Below, piece after piece: positions 35,233 through 44,954 of a stretch of 64,000 bases of DNA. The stretch comes from Coprinus comatus (Eukaryota > Basidiomycota > Agaricomycetes > Agaricales > Agaricaceae). Numbering within the stretch: position 1 is the stretch's first letter; every line of letters starts with the position of its first letter. The notes under the pieces are model-generated. The model worked only from the letters and a program-made list of their open reading frames with translations, was not told where the DNA came from and made no database searches. The translations under genes were made by a program, and so were the position numbers. The stretch lies in NCBI GenBank assembly GCA_034638255.1, contig JAWPGT010000017.1, positions 186,001 to 250,000 on the forward strand, in the 5' to 3' direction.

Positions 35233-38026
35233 ATGGCTACTACCTCCTCGCATCCACACAATTCTTCTCGCTTAGACGCCGACTCGTCGAGCTCACTGAT
35301 GGGCATCGACACCATTGAATCATCTGTCTCCGAAGAACAAACTTCTCTGCTGGACTCCCACTCCAGGAGAAGGACAGGCTATAGTGGTACTAGCACCCCC
35401 ATTCCTAGTACGCCTGATTCTTACTATCGAGCACCCAGTACAGACCACTCACACAGAGCGCTTTCCGCGTAGGAAGTGAACCTGGAAAGGACGGTTCTGT
35501 ATTCAAGAAACGTGTCAGGTATTATATACCTTCACTGGCATGGATTCCCAATTATTCCCTGAATATGTACGTCTGCCGCTTTCTTCCCCATATGCCACTC
35601 TCTTACACACCACTGCAGGATTGGTGGCGACTTGCTCGCTGGCCTTACAGTGGCAAGCATGCTTATACCGCAGTCTGTCAGCTATGCAACTTCCTTGGCC
35701 AAAATTAGCCCCGTCACAGGCTTGGTGCGTTCGGGCGGAGCATCCCCCTCTATTTCCATCTCTGAATCCATGTCAGACTTCTAATATTTGAATAGATTTC
35801 TGCTGCAATTCCAGGCATCGTATATGCATTGCTCGGCACTTGCAGGCAACTTAATGTCTCACCTGAGGCTGCAACAAGTCTCCTGTTGGGTCAAGCGATT
35901 GCAGAAGTGCTACGTGACCTACCGGTGCATGCTGGGCCCAAGGAAGCGGAAGCTTTGGGACTAACGGTGGCAACAGCAGTCACACTACAGGTACTACCGT
36001 CCTGTATACTGTCTCGAAACGTTAATTAACTTCAGACACCCGGCAGGTTGGGCTACTCAATTTGATATTAGGTTTCTTCCGCCTGGGTTTCATTGATGTT
36101 GTACTCAGTCGAGCATTGCTACGTGGATTCATCACCGCCGTAGCTGTGGTCATCATGGTGTATGTGTACTTTCAATTGATTTATTTCAGTTTTGATTGAT
36201 GTTTTTTTTTCGTGTTCAGAGAGCAATTAATCCCTATGTTTGGTCTGTCTACGTTCGTTCGCCAATTTGATCCAGAGACAACGATGGACAAGATTATTTT
36301 TCTATGCACCTACGCCTGGTCACATCACCATCAGTTGACTACATTAATCAGTTTTGGAGCTCTCCTAGTCCTGGTTGCGTTTCGCTTCTTCAAAAACCAG
36401 TTTAAGCGATACTGGTTTATTTATCGGTTGCCTGAGGTCTTAATTGTGGTCATCCTCTCCATTGGTAAGATTCTTTATCATCAAAATCTATTTTTGTAAT
36501 ATTCATCAACACGCCACCAGCTCTATGCGCGACGTCAGGTTGGGCCGAAGAAGGGGTTGCTATTCTTGGTTCTGTTTCTGTCACTACTGGAGATTCATTC
36601 ATTGTTTTCCCGTTCTCTGCATCCATCTTCAAATATGCACGTCGTACCACCTCGACCGCCATGTTAGTCCCTTCGACTTCAAGTCAAATGCATATACTGA
36701 TTCAATATTCTTAGTATCATCGCTGTCGCCGGTTTCCTTGACAGTATCGTAGCGGCAAAACAGAATGCTGCTCGTTATGGGTATTCAATCAGTCCTAACC
36801 GTGAACTCGTAGCGTTGGGTGCATCCAACTTTGCCGCTGCTTTTGTACCTGGCACACTTCCTGCGTTTGGTTCCATCACTCGTTCACGTATCAATGGTGA
36901 TGTTGGAGGTCGAACACAAATGGCGTCGCTAGTTTGTTCGGGGGTTGTTCTTCTCGTGACATTCTTCCTTCTTCCATGGCTGTATTACCTGCCCAAATGC
37001 GTCTTGGCATCTATGTATGTGTTATATCATCATATCTGGTTAGCAAATACTGATCATTAACATAGTATTGCATTGGTTGTATTTTCCTTATTAGCGGAGA
37101 CACCACATGACGTCATGTACTACTGGAGGTAAAGTCAAAATAATTTTCACCTTCTAATAAACCAATTGCTAATATCATGCATTCACAGAATGGGTGCTTG
37201 GATTGACCTTGCGTTGATGTCACTCACATTCTTTGCTTCCATCTTATATAACGTTGAAGTCGGTATCGTAGTCAGCATGATTGTCTCTTTACTTCTTTTG
37301 GTCCATCGGTCTTCGAAACCAAGAATGACTATCTTGGTGAGATTCATTTGCGCCTCCATTTCTACTAACAATACCTTGTTACTAAAATTTATTTGACTCT
37401 AGGGTCGTATTCCAGGCACAGATCGATGGAAACCTGTTAATGAAGATCCTGAAGCCGAAGAAGCTATTCCTGGAGTTTTGGTTGTTCGGATTAGAGAGAG
37501 TTTAGATTTTGCTAATACCGCTCAGCTGAAAGGTAAATCAAACATCTGGAGTTTCATACTATTTAATGTTGACATGTGGCTAATATTGTTTACAGAACGT
37601 TTGAGACGTCTAGAACAATATGGTCCTGTGAAAGTACATCCTTCGGAGGCACCACATCGTGAAGAAACAAATATTCTTGTTTTCCATATGGCTGATGTTG
37701 ATACATGTGATGCTTCGTGAGTTTTCTTTGAGTATGCTTTGATGTATTTGGATGTTCATCCTCTTCTCCTTAAGAGCACTACAAATTTTCTATGAACTCC
37801 TTGATGAGTATAAGGTATATTTTTTTATAATGCAGTTTCTACCAAGGTCTAACACTTTCATTTGTAGTCTCGCGGAGTTGGTCTATTCATAACACATCTC
37901 AGACCCAGTGTCCAACATCTATGTATGCAAGCGGGCATCTGGGATTTACTAGGTAGTGATGCTTTCCGGGACACTGTCGTTGATGCTATCTCTATCATTG
38001 AGGCCTCTAGTCAATATTCTCACTAG
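35233..38026 (+). CDS. SulP sulfate permease with STAS domain (SLC26 type)
   Basis: Plasma-membrane anion transporter, probably for sulfate. The N-terminus (from MATTSSHPHNSSRLDADSSS) is hydrophilic. The SulP core starts at RVRYYIPSLAWIPNYSLNM and continues DLLAGLTVASMLIPQSVSYA, with later helices including GFFRLGFIDVVLSRALLRGF and ISPNRELVALGASNFAAAF. The C-terminal STAS domain carries LVVRIRESLDFANTAQLKER, ILVFHMADVDTCDASALQIF and GVGLFITHLRPSVQ. Introns are short (for example at about 35562-35610). TAG is at 38024-38026. The hydrophilic N-terminal stretch (to about 35470) and the core segment beginning RVGSEPGKDG lie in different frames, and no intron of normal size joins them. There may be an indel, an unusual splice, or a start elsewhere. 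The rest is coherent. Confidence 0.87.
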
Positions 38027-38217
38027 AACGAACTTTTGCCATGATCTTTGTTTCTGCTTTCCACTTTGCTTTCATTTCATGTTGATAGAATTTCCTTTGC
38101 GCATTTTGATGTTATTGGATTGATTTTATGTATTTTTACGAACGATCTTGACGAATATTTTATGACCCAAATCATGTTGCTTTGTTCCTTTTTTTTTTTA
38201 ATGATACGTACTATATA

Positions 38218-39030
38218 TTATTTTTGCCACGCTACAGCTCGCACAGGAGACCCATCACATCCAACAAGTTTCAATGGAAGTATAGCAGTGAAAATATTCT
38301 CGAGACCAATTAAGGGTTTCAAATTATTCAAATTTTCAGCTATAATTCCACCCGCGCCTAGAAAGTTTTCATGAAATCCAAACCCATATTCACCATCTCC
38401 TTCTAACAAAGTTTCATCTGGACCTAATGTGTCTGTACCCATTACGCGTACTCCACGTTTAAGAAGTTCAGAAGCGACGTTTGGATCGAAAAATGGATGG
38501 TCGAAGTAGGATTGGGTTCCCCATTTCTCGTACCACCCTGTGCAGAAGTAGGTTATTGCTCCGGGTGTGATTGGATTCGAGTTCGTTAAGAGAGGTTCGA
38601 TTAGGGACCATGTAATTCTTTGGTGAGGTTGAGGTTGGAGGGATGTTAAATCAATTATTAAGGCTGGACCTAGTAGTGATGAAAGTGGTACTTGATCTAT
38701 TGTATAACTAGATTCGTCATTCAAGTTGAGATTTGGATTTGGATTTGGATTTGGATCAATGGACGTTTCAGAAGGCTTAGGGGAAGAACAGCAAGAGCAT
38801 GGTGATAATGAGGATGATGAAGGTAGGAAATGAGAAGGAGCATCAATATGAGTTCCTGTATGTGTTCCTAAACCAAGTTGGTGAACTGTGATGATATGGT
38901 TGGAAGAGATTGGAGTGGTTATGGGAGATTTGATGAATGGTGGATCGCCTGGGTAAATTGGTATGTTTGGTGTTAGTGGGTGTGTGAGATCGTGGATTTG
39001 GAATTTGGAATGGGTGGATAAGGTGGTCAT
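38218..39030 (-). CDS. Cyclase family metal-dependent hydrolase (kynurenine formamidase-like)
   Basis: Intronless, 270 residues, from ATG 39030 (MTTLSTHSKFQIHDLTHPL) to the stop at 38218. It carries the putative cyclase signature HTGTHIDAPSHF (H-x-G-T-H-x-D, metal ligands), a second block YFCTGWYEKWG with a downstream YFDHPFFDPNVA, and a C-terminal GVRVMGTDTLGPDE. This family includes bacterial KynB-type arylformamidases and several uncharacterised fungal enzymes; the actual substrate is unknown. An insertion after the metal motif is Ser/Cys-rich and then NPNPNPN, encoded by a hexanucleotide repeat at 38729-38757. Convergent with the sulfate permease across about 190 bp. A TGACGTCA site lies 114 bp upstream. 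Confidence 0.85.
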   Translation of the reverse strand: MTTLSTHSKFQIHDLTHPLTPNIPIYPGDPPFIKSPITTPISSNHIITVHQLGLGTHTGTHIDAPSHFLPSSSSLSPCSCCSSPKPSETSIDPNPNPNPNLNLNDESSYTIDQVPLSSLLGPALIIDLTSLQPQPHQRITWSLIEPLLTNSNPITPGAITYFCTGWYEKWGTQSYFDHPFFDPNVASELLKRGVRVMGTDTLGPDETLLEGDGEYGFGFHENFLGAGGIIAENLNNLKPLIGLENIFTAILPLKLVGCDGSPVRAVAWQK

Positions 39031-39143
39031 CGTTGTTGAGGGTGGGAGGATTGTTGTAACTTGTGAGAGATCAACTGGTGTTTCACGTCTGCGGGTTTCT
39101 CACAGATGCTTTAAATCAATCCGTTGATCCGGTTGTGTAAGAC

Positions 39144-39151
39144 TGACGTCA
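39144..39151. promoter_or_regulatory. TGACGTCA palindrome upstream of cyclase-family gene
   Basis: A third intergenic copy of the ATF/CREB-type palindrome (context gactgacgtcagtatc), 114 bp upstream of the start at 39030 and 158 bp beyond the end of the second hydrophobin. Only the eight core bases and the adjoining CAG are shared with the two F-box sites. Confidence 0.4.
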
Positions 39152-39308
39152 GTATCATCATCCTTACCTACGTTTTTAAAAAAAGCCATTTTTATATGTT
39201 TGAAGGTAAGTAGTTGTTATACAAACACTTAGATTTAGATTACTACCCCCAGATGTAGCCAAGAGGTTCAAAAATCAAGTATCCAAATTCTCCTTCTTAA
39301 CTAATTTT

Positions 39309-39940
39309 TCACCATGCATCGATATGACTGCAGCCCAAAGCAACGATACCACCCTATATAAATATAATCAAACATTTAAAAAGGAGAATGAGATAGAGGA
39401 ACTGACAAATAAGTTACGAGTACAACAGACAGTTTCTCCAGCACTGAAAAAAATATATTATAAAGTTTGTTTATGTGGTCGAAGAATTGGTCTTACCATG
39501 GAGCGGAATTGAAACCAAGAATAGGAAGAGTATCACATCTCACTGTAAATACACAATGTACATTAATGCCAGTCAGTAATAATAAAAAAACATTAATGAA
39601 AGTAATAATTTGAAAATCAAACGTACAGCCAACGAGACCTGGTGTTAAAGTAAGAGGCAATGAGAAGCCTAGCGTACCAACTGTGTAATAAGTGGATGGG
39701 TCACTACTCTATAGTACAAAACTGTGAGTCAGAAATTCTTATTTCGGTAACCCAACATGAGAATCATGATATCTGAGAAGATAAAGATACCATAAATGTT
39801 TTGACACGTACACTTTTAACATGCTCGCAGCATAAAATTGGACCATGATTGCATTGAGGTCTCGGGATAGAAAGACCAGCAATAAGGAGAGGAATGATTA
39901 GAATTAGAGTTGTTGCGAGAGTAAAACTTGTAGAACGCAT
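39309..39940 (-). CDS. Hydrophobin, class I type
   Basis: Second hydrophobin, 112 residues, on the minus strand from ATG 39940 to TGA 39309-39311 through five small exons. The signal peptide is MRSTSFTLATTLILIIPLLI with AGLS after it. Cysteines are at residues 30, 37-38, 73, 86, 92-93 and 106: C-6-CC-34-C-12-C-5-CC-12-C-6, a textbook class I spacing. The family word GLVGL precedes the third-position cysteine. The exon joins were chosen to give CCEHVK/SSSDPS, LVG/LRCDTLP, SAP/CAGETVCC and RNLF/GGIVALGC; each uses GT-AG. A TATA-like TTATATATC lies on the plus strand at about 40050-40058, about 110 bp upstream of the ATG. Secreted; coats hyphae or spores. Confidence 0.87.
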
Positions 39941-40512
39941 TGTTGGTAGATTCGAGAATTCGAGAGGTAATGAAAAATGGTAAATGAAAAACAACCAATT
40001 TTAAGGACAGGGTAACACTGCTTCACATTGCTGTCTGTCACTGGTCAGGTTATATATCTCTTGATAAGTATTTTGTTGTTATTGTCCCCGCGGGTGGCTT
40101 GCGTAACCTAGCCCAGGTGAATAAATATTTGCGACATAAGCGCTTAACCGAGGGGTAAACAAACTACTTTTCTTTTTTCAAAACCTCGTAGCATATTCGC
40201 CTTTAGGATGATAAGAAACTTTCGAGCCACTGAAGTTACACCATTGAGAGCAAAATAAAAAGTCGCCATTTTCAAAAAAAAGAGAATTTTAGTTCAAGGA
40301 CAAAAGTTTTTTTCTTGGGACCAAAGTGAAGCATTGTATGTATTCTCTATGCGATAGAAGTGATGCAGGTTATTATGCGATGATTTCGACTGTCCAACTT
40401 GATGATTGTCTATAGATTCCTGACCAGGACCCCCTAGAACGAAGCGTATTGCCCCTACCCCAAAGGTGATTTTGGAAAACAACACAACTCGCAAAAGGGT
40501 GTTTGAGCGACC
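39941..40512. promoter_or_regulatory. Hydrophobin promoter region with TATA-like element
   Basis: Lies between the start of the second hydrophobin and the 3' end of the dehydrogenase gene, both on the minus strand. A TATA-like stretch at about 40050-40058 is placed for hydrophobin transcription. No gene was recognised in the remainder. Confidence 0.4.
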
Positions 40513-41887
40513 CTAGTTATTGTAGTCGTAGAAACCTTTGCCATTCTTCCTACCGAACCACTGAGCATCTACCATGCGTTCCAATAGAACGCTAGGGCGG
40601 TACTTGGAATCACCTGTTCCTTCGTACAAGGTCTTCTGGATAGCCAAACAAGTATCGAGACCGATGCTGTAAGAAGATTTAAGAATGAGAACCAATGACG
40701 GAGCGTGTAAGTTTATACATACAAGTCAGCTAGAAATTTAGGTAAGTCAGAATATGTTCGATTTATATTACTCGTAAAGCTGTAACATACCAAGTTGTAG
40801 AGGTCCCATTGGGTGATTCATCCCAAGTTTGAGGGTGGTATCAATATCCTCTCTGGTAGCGATTCCCTATTATTGAATTGTCATCTCATGATAAGGGGGG
40901 TAGGGATCGAGTAAATAAACCAACCTTCTCAAGGTGCATGATCGCCTTGTGGAGGCGGATTTAAGTAATTGGTATATCTAGTTTATTTGATTGTTCATAC
41001 ATACCTCATTGATGAATGGCATGAGTAGTGCGTTCGAGACGAACCCTGGAACATCCTTGGAAGTAGTAACCTCTATTTGATAAGTGAATGAGAGGATAGT
41101 TCCGACTCAATAAGATCAAAACTAACCTTTGCCGCAAGCAATAGCAAAGGCACGGGATCGGTTAAGGGTATCTTCGGATGTCTGCAAGGCGGAAATAAGT
41201 TCCACCAGTTTCTTTAGAATTGACGTGTGAGCTGGATAATATATTGGTCGTTTATTGTTCCTACCATAACTGGGACAGGATTAAAGAAATGCAAGCCTTT
41301 ATGAACATGATCTCAATATTTGTTATTGGGCATTGTAAATGGCATCACTTACCAACGACTCGGCTAGCAATTTTTTGACCTTCTTCACTAGCAGGACTTA
41401 TTCCTTGAGGAATTGCGGAAGCAGCGATCTTGGTGATGCTAATCGAACTTGTGTTGCTAGCAAGAATAGCTTGAGGATTGAGTTCAGCTGCAAAGGAGGC
41501 AAAGATCTTCTGCTTCAAAGGGAATGATTCTGAGACAGCCTTTTTGAGATAGATATAAACAATTTCATTAAGGTATTACTTTGGGGAGAAAATAAGAGTG
41601 TTCCTAACCTCAACAACCATATCAACGTCGCGCAAATCCTTGAGTTCATTAACAATAGCAATGCGATCCCTTGTGTCCTTTGCTTCCTCTGAAGTAATCC
41701 TTCCCTTTCCAACATCCCTCGCCAAGAGTTTGTCAACTAAAGAAAGACCTTTCTTGACTTGTTCAGGTGACTTGTCATGTAGTAGTACAGGTACTTTAGC
41801 ACGAAGAGCCGAGACTAGAGCAATACCAGTTCCCATTTGACCGGCACCGAGAACACCAAGAGTACGAATTCCATGGGCTACAGACAT
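40513..41887 (-). CDS. 3-hydroxyacyl-CoA (3-hydroxybutyryl-CoA) dehydrogenase
   Basis: NAD-dependent oxidation of 3-hydroxyacyl-CoA, a step in fatty-acid beta-oxidation or butyrate metabolism. Minus strand from ATG 41887 ([20 protein letters not shown]) to TAG 40513-40515 (ending [11 protein letters not shown]), with about six introns. The dinucleotide-binding motif is [10 protein letters not shown] near the N-terminus. The family signature [19 protein letters not shown] includes the catalytic His. The C-terminal dimerisation part has [39 protein letters not shown] and [15 protein letters not shown]. Length is about 310 residues, usual for the single-domain enzyme. I see no clear N-terminal targeting peptide or C-terminal SKL, so the compartment is uncertain. 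No defects seen. Confidence 0.92.
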
Positions 41888-43419
41888 GTTGGATTTTTTT
41901 GTGGTTTGGAATTGGAGGAAATAATGGGATAGGATTCTAAGGCAGAAATCGGCGTCATGCTCCGTCCCTTCATGTGAATAAAGTAAGTTCCGGAGTCCCA
42001 TGACTCCGGGCACCTCTATCTCTAACAAGGCTAAATACGTGAATTATTTATAGAACATGCTAGGTGCATTGTTTCACGCCAAAGAAACTATTCAAATACC
42101 TATATATCAGCATCGACTCTCTCGTCCCAAATACTGTGTAAAATACAGCTGATCTACCGCCATCCAGCTATCAGCCCTACAAGTTCATAGATCGCCATGG
42201 GATCACCACAGATCTATACTTCCTCGTCAAGGTGTATGGCACTGTAGTACCCTTATCCTTACAGTTTGCGGGGATATGTTTAGGAGTTGGGATTGAATCT
42301 ATGTAATAGTTATTGTCGTCCAAACAGATATCGCCGGGGAGAGCAGAGTCTTTTTCACATTGAACCTATTAAAACGGTGAATGCAGAAATTTCCTAGTTT
42401 TAATGAATGTACCTCGCCCGGATCATGAGTACCACGCTATACACTGTCGGCTTTCTGGGCGGATCGAACCGCTGATTTCCGGTTAGAATGTTCCAACGCA
42501 TATTTGCCCACATACTAGGCCAACACATTTGGAGAGCATATTTTGAATGTAAAAGGCATCGTTCTATGCATTATATCCGAGGGGACTCGTGGAATCAGTC
42601 ATTCTGGGGAGTCGATAAGCGTTATGAGCACTCAGTTTTTTTGTGATAGTAGTGCAATGCTTTCATTATCACTCGCGAATTTCCAAAAAAGAAAAAGAAA
42701 ACAGCAAATTGGGTTGTATACGCGTTTATAAATGAGTCATATAATATTCTGCTTTATATCATCGGCCTCGGGGTGGTTCGGAATTCAGACGGAAATATGT
42801 TTTTGGGGTGATCTCACAATCGTACTACAAATACTTGGTCATCATTCCAATTGGATGCGTGAAAGTTAAGCTCAGGTTTGATCGGTCCGGTAGGAATTTC
42901 TCCAGAGTCCAGAGTCCAGACACTCTAGAGACTTAACAGGGCTTATTCTGGTTCTCATCGAAGCATGTATGTTTTAGGGACAGCGAATGATTGTGCCGTG
43001 CTATCTTCCAAAGGTTGCATGTGCCACAGCGGCATCGTATTGTGAGGATACTTCTCTATTTGCGTCTTGTTTGCGGGATATGAGCCCGTGGGGTCGTGAC
43101 CTGCCCGTGACTCATAACGGGGGGAGGGGTAATATTTGTAACGCAGATATACAAAAAATGAGGCTCTTTTTCAGAGGACTGGTAACGGTAACTGTAAGTC
43201 TATTGCTTCGGATGCACGGATTGGAGAAGCCAGCTGCGGATAGAAATCAAATTGCCTGGTGCATGGAATGTGGGGTAGTTCCGGGGGTATGGCCAAATAC
43301 GGCGATGGGCGGTCAAGCAGCGGCAAGCAATGACCAAATAGGGACCAATAAGCGAACGCGTTATCAAAGGGGCTCCGCGGCAGTAAGCCCACAGCGAAGG
43401 TTGGACAGCAACCACCACA
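41888..43419. other. Intergenic region with an isolated Pol III B-box-like motif
   Basis: Divergent intergenic region of about 1.5 kb between the dehydrogenase and the subtilase. On the minus strand at 42461-42470 it contains GGTTCGATCC, a perfect tRNA B-box match. It is preceded by a D-arm-like TAGTATGTGGGC, but the acceptor and T-stem pairing fail, so no functional tRNA is called. No coding exon is supported. Confidence 0.4.
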
Positions 43420-44954
43420 ATGACTCTCTTCACCGTCGCCCTTCTCCTCACAAGTGCTCTGGCATCACCGCTATCCACACCCCACAACGACCTTCCTGCT
43501 CGTTCCACCCTCTCCTTGGCCCCTCTATATGAAGAGCATCATCCCCATGGCACAGTGAACAACTCATATATTGTCATCTTCAAGGATGACGTTCCTGTTC
43601 AGTTCATGCAGAATCATATGAGTTTCCTGCAGGACGCTCACTCAGAGGATCCCCTCGTTGATGACTTCGCTGGTGTCCAGCAAATCTACGATGGTCACCT
43701 TAATGGTTACGCTGGTCGTTTTACAAAGCACGTCGTCAACAAGCTTCGTACCATGCCAGAGGTCGCCTACATTGAGAAAGATCAAGTTGTCTACGCTCTC
43801 GACACCACTACACAGAAGGGGGCACCTTGGGTAGGTTCTTGTTTCTTGCACTGCCCTGCGACGTGTCTGACTCAGTTGTATTTTAGGGCTTAGCTCGCAT
43901 CTCTCACCGCGACAGACTCACGTTTTCGACTTTCACAAAGTACGAATATGATAACGACGGTGGTGACGGTGTCGACGTCTACGTCATTGACACCGGTATC
44001 AATGTTAACCACGTTGAGTTCGAAGGCCGTGCCCAATGGGGTGCAACCATGCCCAAGAACGACGAGGATGAAGATGGAAATGGCCATGGATCCCATTGTG
44101 CTGGCACCATTGCTTCTCGCAAATACGGAGTCGCTAAGAAGGCCAATGTCATTGCTGTAAAGGTCCTTGGCTCCAATGGCAGTGGTAGTATGGCTGATGT
44201 CGTTGGTGGTGTTGTTTGGGCCGCTAAGGCTGCAAAGTCCAAGGCTGCCGCTGCTGCGAAGGAACTTGCTGAGACTGGTAGCACCAAACACAAAGGTTCC
44301 GTTGCCAACATGAGTCTCGGTGGAGGTAAATCCCCTGCGCTCGACGATGCTGTCAACCGCGCGGTTGGCACTGGACTCCATTTCGCCGTTGCAGCCGGAA
44401 ATGATAACAGGGACGCCTGCAGTTACTCTCCTGCCGCTGCTGAGAAAGCTATTACAGTCGGTGCTTCTACCCTTGGCGACCAACGCGCATACTTCTCCAA
44501 CTATGGTGAATGTGTTGATGTTTTCGCCCCAGGATTGAACATTCTTTCCACTTACAAGGGCAGTGACAAGGCCACTGCTACCCTCTCTGGTACCTCAATG
44601 GCATCTCCCCATACTGCTGGTCTCCTTGCCTACCTCCTTTCCATTTATCCTTCTCCTCAATTCGATCCCCAATTCGATCAGAACGATGAACTCCTTTCGC
44701 TCACCTCCGATGATTCTCAAACATCTTTGTCAACAGGTGGAATTTATACCATTATACACGCCGCTTTGCCCCAGTGGATCTCATCATTCATGCCTTCGCC
44801 TCAGTTCATTGAAGTATTTGCCCCTATCCCAGGAAAGACATTGACCCCTGCTCAACTGAAGAAGGCACTTCTCGCATTGTCAACAAAGAATGCCCTTGAA
44901 GAACTTCCACCTAACACTGTCAATCTCTTGATCTTCAACAATGCCACTGCTTAA
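43420..44954 (+). CDS. Secreted subtilisin-like serine protease (S8, proteinase K type)
   Basis: Extracellular protease made as a pre-pro-enzyme. Two exons, 43420-43830 and 43887-44954, join as GAPW/GLARISHRD. The signal peptide is MTLFTVALLLTSALASPLST. The I9 inhibitor propeptide contains NSYIVIFKDDVPVQFMQNHM and ends near MPEVAYIEKDQVVYAL. Catalytic triad: Asp in DVYVIDTGINVNHVEFEGRA, His in DGNGHGSHCAGTIAS, Ser in LSGTSMASPHTAGLLAYLLS; the oxyanion Asn lies in FAVAAGNDN. The approximately 70-residue stretch between YLLSIYPSPQF and LTPAQLKKALLALSTKNAL and the end LLIFNNATA are, from memory, usual in basidiomycete members. TAA is at 44952-44954. It appears intact. Confidence 0.96.

Noticed and set aside
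39324..39512. Plus-strand open frame of 62 residues
   Set aside because: It is a shadow of the last two exons of the second hydrophobin, whose cysteine pattern supports the minus strand.
43890..44483. 197-residue open frame antisense to the subtilase
   Set aside because: It lies entirely opposite the second exon of the protease, whose catalytic motifs are certain. The antisense translation has no recognisable family and arises from the codon bias of the real gene.
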